The notes: generated by a model from the letters alone, not told the origin. Positions 9,801 through 16,645 are shown, numbered from the stretch's first letter. The stretch: 26,351 bases of DNA from Rickettsiales bacterium (GCA_947496905.1 CANMEW010000003.1:1-26351), one strand, 5' to 3'. A program made the numbers and translations.

Positions 9801-10124
9801 GATAAAAAGTTATTGCTGGATCAGGCCTTGAATTTCTTAGAATCAGACCAATTCGAAAATTTATTTTCTGGAAAGGTTGAGTGTGAGGTGGAGGTCTCTG
9901 ACAATAAAATTATTCGCAGAATTGATCTGTTAGTGGAGAGGGAAAATGAAGTTTTAATTATTGATTACAAATCGGATGAAGTATTGCCCGGGCAAGTTCC
10001 GCAGCAATATTTAAATCAACTAAAAAATTACGAAATTGCGGTGCAAAAAATTTACCCAGAGAAAAAAATTTCCTGCGCGATTCTGTGGACTAAATTCCTA
10101 AAATTCGAAAAAGTATTTTCTTAG
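6849..10124 (+). CDS. addA: AddA, helicase-nuclease for double-strand break repair (alphaproteobacterial type)
   Basis: AddA is the UvrD-like helicase and nuclease subunit of AddAB, which processes double-strand ends for recombination. The 1091-residue protein has Walker A ASAGSGKT (26-33), motif Ia LTFTKVAAAEMQNR, DEXX-box LVDESQDT (about 395), GDEKQSIYSFQGAEP (about 434), TIHSAKGLQAP (about 777) and LLYVAMTR (about 850). Its C-terminal RecB-type nuclease domain has GKVIHKILE and then RRIDLLVERENEVLIIDYKSD (about 1023-1043), the D...D-YK active site. It starts with GTG 5 nt after uvrA. In alphaproteobacteria addB normally lies next to addA; it does not here, so AddB must be elsewhere or missing. 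Confidence 0.93.
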   Translation: MSSNLSQTIHLQQRASNPQNSCWVFASAGSGKTKILTDRVLRLLLADVSPNKILCLTFTKVAAAEMQNRINSELAEWVLCGEQELEKKLHELSGNFPTRNELKKAQNLFIKILDDESKIKVQTIHSFCQTLLKIFPFEAKINPHFEIIEKNAEKLLLKQAQKEVLKMSLVNEELSATVKKINAKIYEGSFSELLSELIGKKERLNALKEKFFGIDNVIDEIFKNFSLSRSCDENEILKNFLAEIDREKILHLASALEKTGLVNNGKIASATKSFLESPSPENFCDYQQAFFTQKNEPRKVSKEISSDAYLLAVIEKQQLLVSQFYDKFNSLKIAKNTALLLRFVDQILENYSRLKKQNAFLDYNDLILETSRLLDNKDFSQWVKMKMDGTFDHILVDESQDTNHQQWGIIKALCEDFFSGLSARDEERSIFIVGDEKQSIYSFQGAEPNISAEIFAYFEEKFSGKLEKNELNNSFRSTKNILQAVDQVFSTTERKSAISKVSEFREHKAIREGLGKVEIWPQIKNEITKEEKNYEWKIDFTQQDELKESEILAEIIAKKISFWVRTKRNLENRARPVKYGDFMILLRNRTNGFLENLERFFHQNQIPFSSVNKVRFSGSLLICDLLAAAKFALLPCDDLNLAALLKSPIFEISEENLFEICLVKNREESSIYNALEQLPKFHEVKKNLDELVKKSQQLNCFEFFYFLLHERNHQQNFLSHFGSESLEILDKFTLAVFDFCKNFSPNLQKFLEFVEKLDPEISLSSSENDCVKITTIHSAKGLQAPIVILPDCCYNFNQLLSSKEEISWLDCGSTKIPLWCVKKSEENLLLKSHRKEKLHEAKEEYLRLLYVAMTRSEDELYISGFGKSSDAESWYEIIKNALPDNVVVEEKFFECLLAEESTAVLTTNILVKKNLENFSRKIPSKAVKISKDQPLRDLENSAQISGKVIHKILEIFGKNYREEKKWLAELAKKIIEKEIFLDSSDKKLLLDQALNFLESDQFENLFSGKVECEVEVSDNKIIRRIDLLVERENEVLIIDYKSDEVLPGQVPQQYLNQLKNYEIAVQKIYPEKKISCAILWTKFLKFEKVFS

Positions 10125-10169
10125 CAACAAACGTAATCCCCCTCCAAACTTCAAATCATTGAATCAGTC

Positions 10170-10943
10170 ATGCAAAATGAAGACCAAAAAAATCCTGTGA
10201 ATCAACCTCCTGCAGCAGGAGAAGTCGCTGACTCAAATGCTGTTGGAGGCGAGGTTGTGGCGACTAAATCACTGCTGCATTCGGGCGTTAATGCGGTCAG
10301 TGTGACTGCGGCCGCGAGTCACTATTGCGACAAATGTAATCGCCTTGCTGATTCCGACCAAATGCACTACTTGTGGCCCTTTCCATTGGTGCCGTGTGAG
10401 GTGAGTGAAAAAATAGAATTGCGCGATGCGGGTGAGATGGGCTTTGGCGTATTTGCCAAGGAAGACATTGACGCGGGAGAATATCTCTGCTGCTACCTTG
10501 GAATTCTTAGTCACATTTCAAGTGAAGAGACCAACTATTCTTTCGGTATCAAGCTGCCAAATAATGCCTACTCGATGACGATCGATTCGAAATGGAGTGG
10601 TAACATTTCCCGATTTGTTAATCACAGTTACGAACCAAATTGCACGTCGCACACTGAATATCACTTTGAGGGATGGCGGAATGAATCGACGCCTCCTTAC
10701 CTGCCAAACCACAATTGGCAATATATGCGGAGTAAAGAAAGTGGTGAAAAATATTACTATTACCGCAACGGCTTTGAATCGGTGTGGGAGAAGCCAGCAT
10801 CTGACTTAGTGAGATGGCCAATTCAAAATAAAGAAGAGCCGCACATTGTTTTCAGAGCCTCTAAAAAAATTGCGAAGGATGGGCAGCTTTTTGTTAGTTA
10901 CGGCGAATCTTACTGGAAGAGTAGAGGCGTAAAACCGCTGTAA
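10170..10943 (+). CDS. SET-domain protein with an embedded WW domain (candidate effector methyltransferase)
   Basis: The 257-residue protein has a polar, low-complexity N-terminus (1-50), a CDKC pair (53-56), and a SET lysine-methyltransferase domain at about 82-247. SET motifs seen are GFGVFAKEDIDAGEYL (91-106), the SAM-binding RFVNHSYEPNC (148-158), and the closing IAKDGQLFVSYGESYW (234-249) with the catalytic-position tyrosine Y244. Between the last two lies a WW-like domain at about 181-213: W183, the aromatic block YYYY (195-198), W206 and P209 in SVWEKP. SET and WW domains are mainly eukaryotic; bacterial SET proteins in intracellular bacteria often act on host chromatin. It sits between addA (45-nt gap) and lgt (13-nt gap). 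No signal peptide is seen. SET is firm and WW is likely; the effector role is inferred. Confidence 0.85.
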   Translation: MQNEDQKNPVNQPPAAGEVADSNAVGGEVVATKSLLHSGVNAVSVTAAASHYCDKCNRLADSDQMHYLWPFPLVPCEVSEKIELRDAGEMGFGVFAKEDIDAGEYLCCYLGILSHISSEETNYSFGIKLPNNAYSMTIDSKWSGNISRFVNHSYEPNCTSHTEYHFEGWRNESTPPYLPNHNWQYMRSKESGEKYYYYRNGFESVWEKPASDLVRWPIQNKEEPHIVFRASKKIAKDGQLFVSYGESYWKSRGVKPL

Positions 10944-10956
10944 CCCACCAAAACAA

Positions 10957-11787
10957 ATGATCAATTTTCCAATCCATCTGCCAGCTTTTGATCCGGTAGC
11001 AATTTCCCTCGGGCCAATTGCTGTGCGCTGGTATTCGCTTGCCTACATTGCTGGAATTTTATTCGGACTTTTTTGGCTGAAAAAATGCAACGAGAAGGAG
11101 CAATTTTTGTCACAAAAAGCTTACGATGATTGGTTGGTTTGGATTACGCTCTCTGTGATTTTAGGTGGTCGCTTGGGATATGTTTTGTTCTACAACTTCT
11201 CCTACTTCCTTTCTAATCCTCTGGAAATTTTTGCCATTTGGCATGGCGGCATGTCTTTCCATGGTGGGCTTGTCGGCTCCATTCTGGGCATGTGGTTATT
11301 TGCCAAAAAATACGAGGTTAATTTCTGGAAATTAATCGACAGCTGTTCCGTTGCCGCGCCAGTTGGAATCTTCTTTGGTCGATTGGCGAATTTCGTGAAT
11401 TTAGAACTTTACGGCAGGGTGACGCAGTCAAATTTTGGCGTGATTTTCCCCGGAGCCGGTAATTTGCCGCGTCATCCCAGTCAGCTCTACGAAGCATTTC
11501 TCGAAGGGTTAGCTCTTTTTTTGATCCTATTTTTTCTGCACAAATCTGACAGATTTTCCAAGAGATTAGGCTTCCTCAGTGGAATGTTTTTAACGCTCTA
11601 CGGAAGTTTCAGAATGTTGATCGAAAATTTTCGCGAACCAGATCAGCAAATCGGTTTTTTCCAAATAAAATTTTTACACGAAATAACCATGGGACAGTGT
11701 CTGTCGCTGCCGCTGATTGCTGTTGGCATCATGCTTATTTTTACCTCAAAAAAACCCGCCAATAATGGGAATGGTGAGCGTTCGTGA
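10957..11787 (+). CDS. lgt: Prolipoprotein diacylglyceryl transferase
   Basis: Lgt moves diacylglycerol from phosphatidylglycerol to the lipobox cysteine of prolipoproteins in the inner membrane, the first step of lipoprotein maturation. The 276-residue product has about seven membrane helices. It carries HGGMSFHGG (96-104), the Lgt signature GRLANFVNLELYGR (141-154), and RHPSQLYEA. The length matches the family. Its stop codon overlaps the GTG start of the following gene (GTGA), so the downstream protease-like gene is likely translated together with lgt. This is an odd partner for a housekeeping gene. Confidence 0.95.
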   Translation: MINFPIHLPAFDPVAISLGPIAVRWYSLAYIAGILFGLFWLKKCNEKEQFLSQKAYDDWLVWITLSVILGGRLGYVLFYNFSYFLSNPLEIFAIWHGGMSFHGGLVGSILGMWLFAKKYEVNFWKLIDSCSVAAPVGIFFGRLANFVNLELYGRVTQSNFGVIFPGAGNLPRHPSQLYEAFLEGLALFLILFFLHKSDRFSKRLGFLSGMFLTLYGSFRMLIENFREPDQQIGFFQIKFLHEITMGQCLSLPLIAVGIMLIFTSKKPANNGNGERS

Positions 11788-13958
11788 GAGGTGATGAGCT
11801 AGGGCAAAACCAACATCTAACCACCGATCAAGTCTTGAAAACTTTGAGAGCTTTGGGATATTGTCGGGAAAATGTTATTTCGACTGTCGATATTGATGGT
11901 TTTGTTGGAGCTGAAATATGTTCCGCGAACACATTGCGCCAAGCGGTGAATGCAGTAATGGCTGGAGATGAAGACAAAAATAACAAACTAATTCTGTTCA
12001 AGGTTGGCGCTGAAAGCAGAGAATTTGTCGATGCTCAAAATTTAAATAATCACTACGTTGCCCTTCATTTTTGCCAAGATGTTAATGACGCTTTAAAGCT
12101 CACCTACATTGATCCAGCTGGAGCAGGAATATCCCAGCAAATAAGCGAAATATTATCCACTCATCCTTTGTTGGAAGGCTGCACAATTGAAAGCTCTGAA
12201 GCTGTTTTGCAATTCACCAATCCTACCGCAGAAGGAGTGGTTCCTTACCAAGTGAGAGGTAATGACCGTGATTGCGGTGTTTTGGTTGCGCTAGCTGCCG
12301 ACATGGTGCGTAGAAATTACCAAGGAAGAAATGCGATCCGACTTAACAACGAGTCATCAAACGCATTGGGAGGAGTGTTGAGGAGGCTAACGAATAGAGA
12401 AAAAACCTTAGGTGAGGTTGAAGGTGATATTGGAAGGATTCTGCAGAGCGGCATACCAGTTAAATCTAGGTCTTCTTCTGGTGAATCAGAAAAAATTTTA
12501 GCAGATATTACTACTGGGTTTGAGGGTTTCGGACTTGCTGATAAAGAGAAAAATAAAACGCCATCAAGGTCAGGAAGAAAATCGACCTACATTGATGCTT
12601 GGCATAGTCCAGTTGGTGAAGTGATGTTGAAGAGCGAACTTAACAAGTTAGCAATTACTCCCGAGAAATACAGAGAAAGAACTTTCGTGAAGGGCTCAGC
12701 TACCGGTGAAAATAAAGGTAAAATCAAATTAGAGAACAGAGATCGGCGAGATAAAAAGCACAGAAATGTAGCGATTAAATATCCGGTGATAGCTCAGTCA
12801 TCTTCAGAGAAATATAAAATTCATGAGTCGAAAAGAGGATCTGGCAATGATGAATTATTTCAGACAGCAAAATTAAGAAAATGGAAAAAATTAGACAAAG
12901 ATTTTGGGCTGAGCGGTGATGACGTAACTTTTAATGACGCTTTTAACTTGGCGCGGGTGAAAACAAAAGAGCTGCACACATTCAATACTGGTCACGTTGG
13001 GTCTGTATTTACTAGTGCAGATGGTAAGGGACGCGTAACCGCGGGTTATTTTACAGCTTCTGGCCCAAAGGGTAGTAAAAAAGGTTGGGATGCCGATAAA
13101 AACAGAGTAATAGATGCGGTAACTGCGCAAGCACAAACTTCGAAAAAAGAAGAAGAGAAAGAATTATCTCCAATAAAAGCGACAAGAGAAGTACTAAAAC
13201 TTGCTGTAGAAAAAGTGGTTGGGTACAGACAAAATTCCGAGGAAAACAAAGGAAAATTTCAATCATTCACAAGTGCAGGACTAAACCTTTCCGATGAGGT
13301 GGAAAGAGAGTCTGTATTAAAAACATCTCAGGCAGCTAGGGATAAATGGAAGATGTCAGTTGTGGCGTTGGAAAAGAGATGGAATGGAGAAGACAGTGAT
13401 GGCGGTAACTATTCAGACAAAGAGTTGAGGTCGGTTGTAAAGCGTAAAGTTGAGAGAACAAAAATTGATTCAAGCATCCATGGCGGCGAAGATAGATCTT
13501 TCAGTCCAATTAGAACTGGAACCCCTTACTCCAACCTTAACTTCGAGTATAATTTTGAGCAGTTAGAGTCCGCATCAAAAGCAGAAGGTAAAATTAATTA
13601 CCAAGCCATTGCAACTGTGTTTGCACAACCAACTCCTGCAATAAGACCAACTCCAGAATTTAAAGAACAAATTACCAAGGCGCTAGCTCAGTCAAGAAGT
13701 GGTGCTAAAAGCGCTCCAGATAAGCAAAGCTCTCAAGTTAATGAATTGAAAAAAGTTGAGGAAGATCAGGCCTCTAGAAAGTTATTGCCTGAATTTAATT
13801 CCGTCGCCGTCAGCTCTTCAGAAGCCAATGTTACTGCGGATACAACCATTTCGCCTATTCAAGCCTCATCCGAGCAACCTTCGGGATCTCCATCTCCAGC
13901 TGCAATATCTGCTGTGCAGAGTCCTTCAAAACAACTGGACTCAGAAAATAGGGGTTAG
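11784..13958 (+). CDS. Large protein with N-terminal CE-clan (Ulp1/YopJ-like) cysteine protease domain, candidate effector
   Basis: The 724-residue protein starts with GTG, overlapping the lgt stop by 4 nt. Residues about 60-180 show the CE-clan order His-Asp-Gln-Cys: NNHYVALHF (H90), LTYIDPAG (D110), VPYQVRGNDRDCGVLVAL (Q156, C164). In Ulp1/SENP SUMO proteases, YopJ acetyltransferases and bacterial deubiquitinases the same residues appear in the same order with similar spacing, including the DCG before a hydrophobic helix. Residues 185-724 are Lys/Glu/Ser/Pro-rich and mostly look disordered. The C-terminal tail has many SP and TP dipeptides (e.g. SPIRTGTP, PTPAIRPTP). No signal peptide or membrane segment is seen. 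The likely target is host ubiquitin or ubiquitin-like conjugates, or acetylation; this is inference from the fold. Confidence 0.72.
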   Translation: MRGDELGQNQHLTTDQVLKTLRALGYCRENVISTVDIDGFVGAEICSANTLRQAVNAVMAGDEDKNNKLILFKVGAESREFVDAQNLNNHYVALHFCQDVNDALKLTYIDPAGAGISQQISEILSTHPLLEGCTIESSEAVLQFTNPTAEGVVPYQVRGNDRDCGVLVALAADMVRRNYQGRNAIRLNNESSNALGGVLRRLTNREKTLGEVEGDIGRILQSGIPVKSRSSSGESEKILADITTGFEGFGLADKEKNKTPSRSGRKSTYIDAWHSPVGEVMLKSELNKLAITPEKYRERTFVKGSATGENKGKIKLENRDRRDKKHRNVAIKYPVIAQSSSEKYKIHESKRGSGNDELFQTAKLRKWKKLDKDFGLSGDDVTFNDAFNLARVKTKELHTFNTGHVGSVFTSADGKGRVTAGYFTASGPKGSKKGWDADKNRVIDAVTAQAQTSKKEEEKELSPIKATREVLKLAVEKVVGYRQNSEENKGKFQSFTSAGLNLSDEVERESVLKTSQAARDKWKMSVVALEKRWNGEDSDGGNYSDKELRSVVKRKVERTKIDSSIHGGEDRSFSPIRTGTPYSNLNFEYNFEQLESASKAEGKINYQAIATVFAQPTPAIRPTPEFKEQITKALAQSRSGAKSAPDKQSSQVNELKKVEEDQASRKLLPEFNSVAVSSSEANVTADTTISPIQASSEQPSGSPSPAAISAVQSPSKQLDSENRG

Positions 13959-14005
13959 AAATATTGACATACTAAACTAGCGCCCTGCAAATAGGACTCG
14001 TGTTT

Positions 14006-14100
14006 ATACCGAATCTGATTGAAGATACCGAACTCTTTTCATCTGCATTAATCAGATTCGGTATGGGGTTTCCCACAACGTGGGGCGCCGCTCGTGCGGC
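14006..14100 (+). repeat. Composite palindromic repeat, diverged partial unit
   Basis: A perfect 15-bp inverted repeat, ATACCGAATCTGATT (14006-14020) and its complement (14050-14064), is followed by GGGGTTTCCCAC...GTGGGG and the hairpin GCCGCTCGTGCGGC. This is the same module order as the neighbouring unit at 14110-14234, but with different arm sequence in the first hairpin. Confidence 0.75.
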
Positions 14101-14109
14101 ATAAAAAAA

Positions 14110-14234
14110 TATACCAGAGCTACTTGGAACCTGAACTTCTCAGCTCTGGTATGCGGGGTTCCCCACAAGGTGGGGCGCGACTCATGTCGCGTAAAAATAA
14201 AAAAATATACCAGAGTCCAAAGGACTTTGGTATA
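14110..14234 (+). repeat. Composite palindromic repeat, copy A (inverted relative to 16603-16727)
   Basis: Four hairpin modules lie in series. They are ATACCAGAGCT (14111-14121) with AGCTCTGGTAT (14142-14152), CCCCACAAGGTGGGG (14161-14175), CGCGACTCATGTCGCG (14176-14191), and, after an A-rich linker, TATACCAGAGTCC with its near-perfect complement (14206-14234). The reverse complement of 16603-16727 matches this along its full length. Differences concentrate in loops and as paired changes in the third stem. Read on the minus strand, the last hairpin is followed by a T-rich run and could terminate transcription. Confidence 0.88.
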
Positions 14235-14236
14235 GT
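14228..14236 (+). promoter_or_regulatory. Extended -10 promoter-like element at repeat end, upstream of the toxin-antitoxin pair
   Basis: TGGTATAGT fits an extended -10 (TGn plus TATAGT) about 20 bp before the antitoxin ATG at 14257. No good -35 is seen. The same motif sits at the end of the other repeat copy before infC. Confidence 0.35.
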
Positions 14237-14256
14237 AGTAAATTTAAAGATAAGAT

Positions 14257-14562
14257 ATGCGTCAAAATAAAGTTAAGGTTGCCTTCACTATTGATCCCGC
14301 AACATATGAACAGCTGAAAATGGCATTTGATGAGAGACACAGATCGGCCTTTGTGAATCAGGAGATCAGTAGCGAACTTAAAAGAAATTCGATTCTTAAA
14401 ATGCAGAAAATGATCGATGAAATAAAGCCGGTTAAATCTCAAAAAACTGCTGCAGAAATGGTTAAAGATTTGAGGTTGGGGCGTGAAGACTATTTAGCGC
14501 AACGTCACCTGACAAAGAAACCAAGGTTGAGGTCTAACTCTCCGACAGGCTCTAAAAAATGA
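14257..14562 (+). CDS. Putative antitoxin of a VapBC-type pair
   Basis: The 101-residue basic protein begins with a beta strand followed by two helices (VKVAFTIDPATYEQLKMAF and then FVNQEISSELKR), the look of a ribbon-helix-helix DNA-binding domain. The rest is charged (EIKPVKSQKTAAEMVKDLRLGRED) and ends in a basic tail, as expected for the toxin-binding part of an antitoxin. Its last four bases (ATGA) overlap the PIN-domain gene that follows, the usual antitoxin-toxin arrangement. The role rests mainly on this context. Antitoxins usually repress their own operon, and the palindromic repeat just upstream could hold the operator. Confidence 0.7.
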   Translation: MRQNKVKVAFTIDPATYEQLKMAFDERHRSAFVNQEISSELKRNSILKMQKMIDEIKPVKSQKTAAEMVKDLRLGREDYLAQRHLTKKPRLRSNSPTGSKK

Positions 14563-14981
14563 AAAAAATAGTTTTAGATTCGTCGGTTTTTATTAAGCTT
14601 TTTCTTGATGAGTCAGATCGGCAATTGGCGGTCAATTTAATCAGAAATTCAACGACAACAAAAATTATTGTTCCTTTAATTTTTACTTACGAAGTCATAT
14701 CTGTAGCCATTTCTCACAAGCTTCCCGCGGAAAGAATTTACGCATTAATTCAAGAGCAACAATTGGTGAATTTGGAGTTTGTTGAGATGTCATCAGAGCT
14801 GCTAAAAAAAGCCGTCAAAATTACTGATTCTGGAAATATTAAATCAGGCTTCCCATCTTTTTACGATTCAGTCTACCACGCGCTGGCAATCATTCATAAT
14901 TGCGATTTCATTACTGCCGACAAAAAACATTACGCCAAAACCAAAAAATTTTCTCACATTAAATTGCTTGGTGCACTCTAA
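14559..14981 (+). CDS. vapC: PIN-domain toxin (VapC-like ribonuclease)
   Basis: The 140-residue protein is a PIN-domain RNase of VapC type. Four acidic residues expected to bind Mg2+ are in place: D7 (IVLDSSVFIK), E45 (FTYEVIS), D103 (SFYDSVYHALA) and D121 (FITADKKHY). The length matches VapC toxins, which cleave tRNA or rRNA until held by their antitoxin. It overlaps the antitoxin by 4 nt. The stop codon directly abuts the 144-bp inverted-repeat element at 14982. The pair sits between two inverted copies of the composite palindromic repeat, suggesting it arrived with, or is moved by, repeat-mediated exchange. Confidence 0.85.
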   Translation: MKKIVLDSSVFIKLFLDESDRQLAVNLIRNSTTTKIIVPLIFTYEVISVAISHKLPAERIYALIQEQQLVNLEFVEMSSELLKKAVKITDSGNIKSGFPSFYDSVYHALAIIHNCDFITADKKHYAKTKKFSHIKLLGAL

Positions 14982-15125
14982 AGGAACCTCTGAAAAACCA
15001 TCTTTTCCGGAAATTTCTTCGTTACCAAATTTTTTCGCGAGCACGTACATCAAGGGTACGCTTTCCTGCTCAAAAATTTGTTGCCTAAAAATTTCTCGAA
15101 AAATCCAGGTTTTTCAGAGGTTCCT
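14982..15125 (+). mobile_element. MITE-like 144-bp element with 18-bp perfect terminal inverted repeats
   Basis: The ends are AGGAACCTCTGAAAAACC (14982-14999) and its exact reverse complement (15108-15125). Similarity between the arms continues inward (TCTTTTCCGGAAATTTC against GATTTTTCGAGAAATTT). The centre has a hairpin, GAGCACGTAC...GTACG...TGCTC (15039-15070). The whole unit can fold as one long imperfect hairpin. A near-identical partial copy lies at 13-116 in the opposite orientation. It carries no gene. No clear target-site duplication is visible. Confidence 0.78.
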
Positions 15126-15163
15126 AAAGAGACGCACAGAACCTCTCCGATATTTACTTCTCT

Positions 15164-16186
15164 ATGTCTGACCAAATTCTCGAAAATTTAAAAATCCTTC
15201 TGCAGACTCCTGATCTCGCGTCAAAAAAATGGATTTACGAACAATACGATTCGCAGGTGATGAATGACACAATTTACACTCGCGGAGATGCCGCTATCGT
15301 TCGTGTTCATGACACAAATAAAGCCTTGGCAATGACGACTGATTGCACGCCGCGCTACGTTGAGGCTGATGCCTTCGAAGGCGCAAAACAAGCGGTTGCA
15401 GAAACTTACCGAAATATTTCTGCGGTTGGTGGAAGGCCGCTCGCAATCACGAATTGTTTAAATTTTGGCAATCCACAAAAGCCTGAGATCATGGGGCAAA
15501 TTGTGCGTGCCATTCAGGGCATTACCGAAGCTTGTAAAGCTTTGGATTATCCTGTCGTTTCGGGCAATGTTTCTCTTTACAACGAAACTGATGGCAAGGC
15601 GATTCAGCCTACTCCTGCAATTGGTGGCGTTGGTCTGATTAAAAATTTAAACAAAAGATGTGATGCAAAATTTAAAATGCTTGGCGACGAAGTTTTTATG
15701 ATTGGGAAAGCTGCGGGACATCTCAGCTGCTCACTTTTTGAGCGCGAGATTTTGAGAAATGGAAATAAAAAAAATCCGCCAATCGTTGATTTGAGTGAGG
15801 AGAAAAAAAATTCAGAGTTTGTGCGAGGATTGATCGAGAGTGCTACAGTCAATGCTTGCCACGATATTTCTGATGGTGGATTGCTCGTGGCATTGTTTGA
15901 GATGTGTAGTGAGAAGCTCGGATGTGAGGTTGATATTTCTAACCTTCAATCTGCTGGAAATATTAGCGATGATCAGATTTTTTTTGGAGAAGATCAGTCG
16001 CGCTACTTGGTGAGTCTTGATTCTGCGATGGTTAAGGAGTTCAAAAAAAATGCTGAAAAAAGCGGAGTTTTTATTGCGAAAGTTGCAACTGTCGCCAAGG
16101 AAAAAATTTTCATCTCATCTTCAGAAGTTGATGTCAAAGACCTCATCAAGCTCAATGAGGCAGTGTTTGAAAAAAATTTCTCCTAG
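15164..16186 (+). CDS. purL: C-terminal half of phosphoribosylformylglycinamidine synthase II (PurL), split or truncated
   Basis: The 340 residues match only the second half of PurL (family length about 730), which converts FGAR to FGAM in purine synthesis. Recognisable segments are LASKKWIYEQYD (18-29), GDAAIVRVH, AITNCLNFGNP, PVVSGNVSLYNE, TPAIGGVGL, and HDISDGGLLVALFEM. The N-terminal half, with its share of the ATP/FGAR site, is absent from the window. The frame has no stop or shift, but an in-frame stop at 15125, inside the repeat end, blocks upstream extension. No Shine-Dalgarno site precedes the ATG. The 3' end couples to yraN (TAGTG). It is either one part of a split PurL or a recent 5' truncation next to a mobile repeat. 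Confidence 0.85.
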   Translation: MSDQILENLKILLQTPDLASKKWIYEQYDSQVMNDTIYTRGDAAIVRVHDTNKALAMTTDCTPRYVEADAFEGAKQAVAETYRNISAVGGRPLAITNCLNFGNPQKPEIMGQIVRAIQGITEACKALDYPVVSGNVSLYNETDGKAIQPTPAIGGVGLIKNLNKRCDAKFKMLGDEVFMIGKAAGHLSCSLFEREILRNGNKKNPPIVDLSEEKKNSEFVRGLIESATVNACHDISDGGLLVALFEMCSEKLGCEVDISNLQSAGNISDDQIFFGEDQSRYLVSLDSAMVKEFKKNAEKSGVFIAKVATVAKEKIFISSSEVDVKDLIKLNEAVFEKNFS

Positions 16187-16551
16187 TGAGCGCTAAATCC
16201 ATTAACAAAAAATCCACCTACAAATTCGGAATTTTAGCTGAGAAAATTTCTATTTTTTTTCTACGCCTCAAAGGCTATGAAATCCTACAATGGCGCTACA
16301 AAACAAGATTTGGCGAGATCGACATCATCGCTAAAAAAGCCAGAGTAATAATTTTTTTTGAGGTGAAGGCGAGAAAGGAAAAATCTCTCATCGAAGAGGT
16401 TTTGTTACCGCAGCAAATTGAGCGCATAAAAAAAGCGGCGGAGTTTTTTATTTCAAAAAATTCGCAATTTCAAAATTACGATTTGCGCCTTGACTTCATT
16501 GAGGTTGGGAAATTCTTCATCATCAAACATTACAAAAATTTCATAAGTTGA
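16186..16551 (+). CDS. yraN: UPF0102 family protein YraN
   Basis: The 121-residue protein belongs to the YraN/UPF0102 family, small proteins with a predicted endonuclease-like (Holliday-junction-resolvase-like) fold and no settled function. The hallmark is RFGEIDIIAKK...VIIFFEVKARK (about 42-63), the E-x-D...E-x-K pattern of that fold. The C-terminal part (RLDFIEV) also fits. The GTG start overlaps the purL stop by one base. It is followed by the intrinsic terminator at 16603. Confidence 0.88.
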   Translation: MSAKSINKKSTYKFGILAEKISIFFLRLKGYEILQWRYKTRFGEIDIIAKKARVIIFFEVKARKEKSLIEEVLLPQQIERIKKAAEFFISKNSQFQNYDLRLDFIEVGKFFIIKHYKNFIS

Positions 16552-16602
16552 AATTTAGCCGAGCCGCTATTACTTTGCGCCGCCGCCATGTGTGGCCTTA
16601 AC

Positions 16603-16645
16603 TATACCAAAGTCCTTTGGACTCTGGTATATTTTTTTATTTTTA
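16603..16645 (+). terminator. Intrinsic terminator after yraN, provided by the repeat
   Basis: A 13-bp stem starting TATACCAAAGTCC with a 2-3 nt loop and near-perfect complement (to 16631) is followed by TTTTTTTATTTTT (16632-16644). It lies 51 nt after the yraN stop. The stem is only moderately GC-rich. Confidence 0.6.

Noticed and set aside
13965..13998. Promoter with TTGACA at 13965
   Set aside because: The -35 is good but no acceptable -10 lies 16-18 bp downstream, and no gene starts close by.
14968..15171. Open frame of 67 codons overlapping the end of vapC and the 144-bp element, and a similar 81-codon frame at 46-291
   Set aside because: Both are produced by the repeat element and its surroundings; they match no protein feature, lack a ribosome site, and overlap an inverted repeat on both strands.
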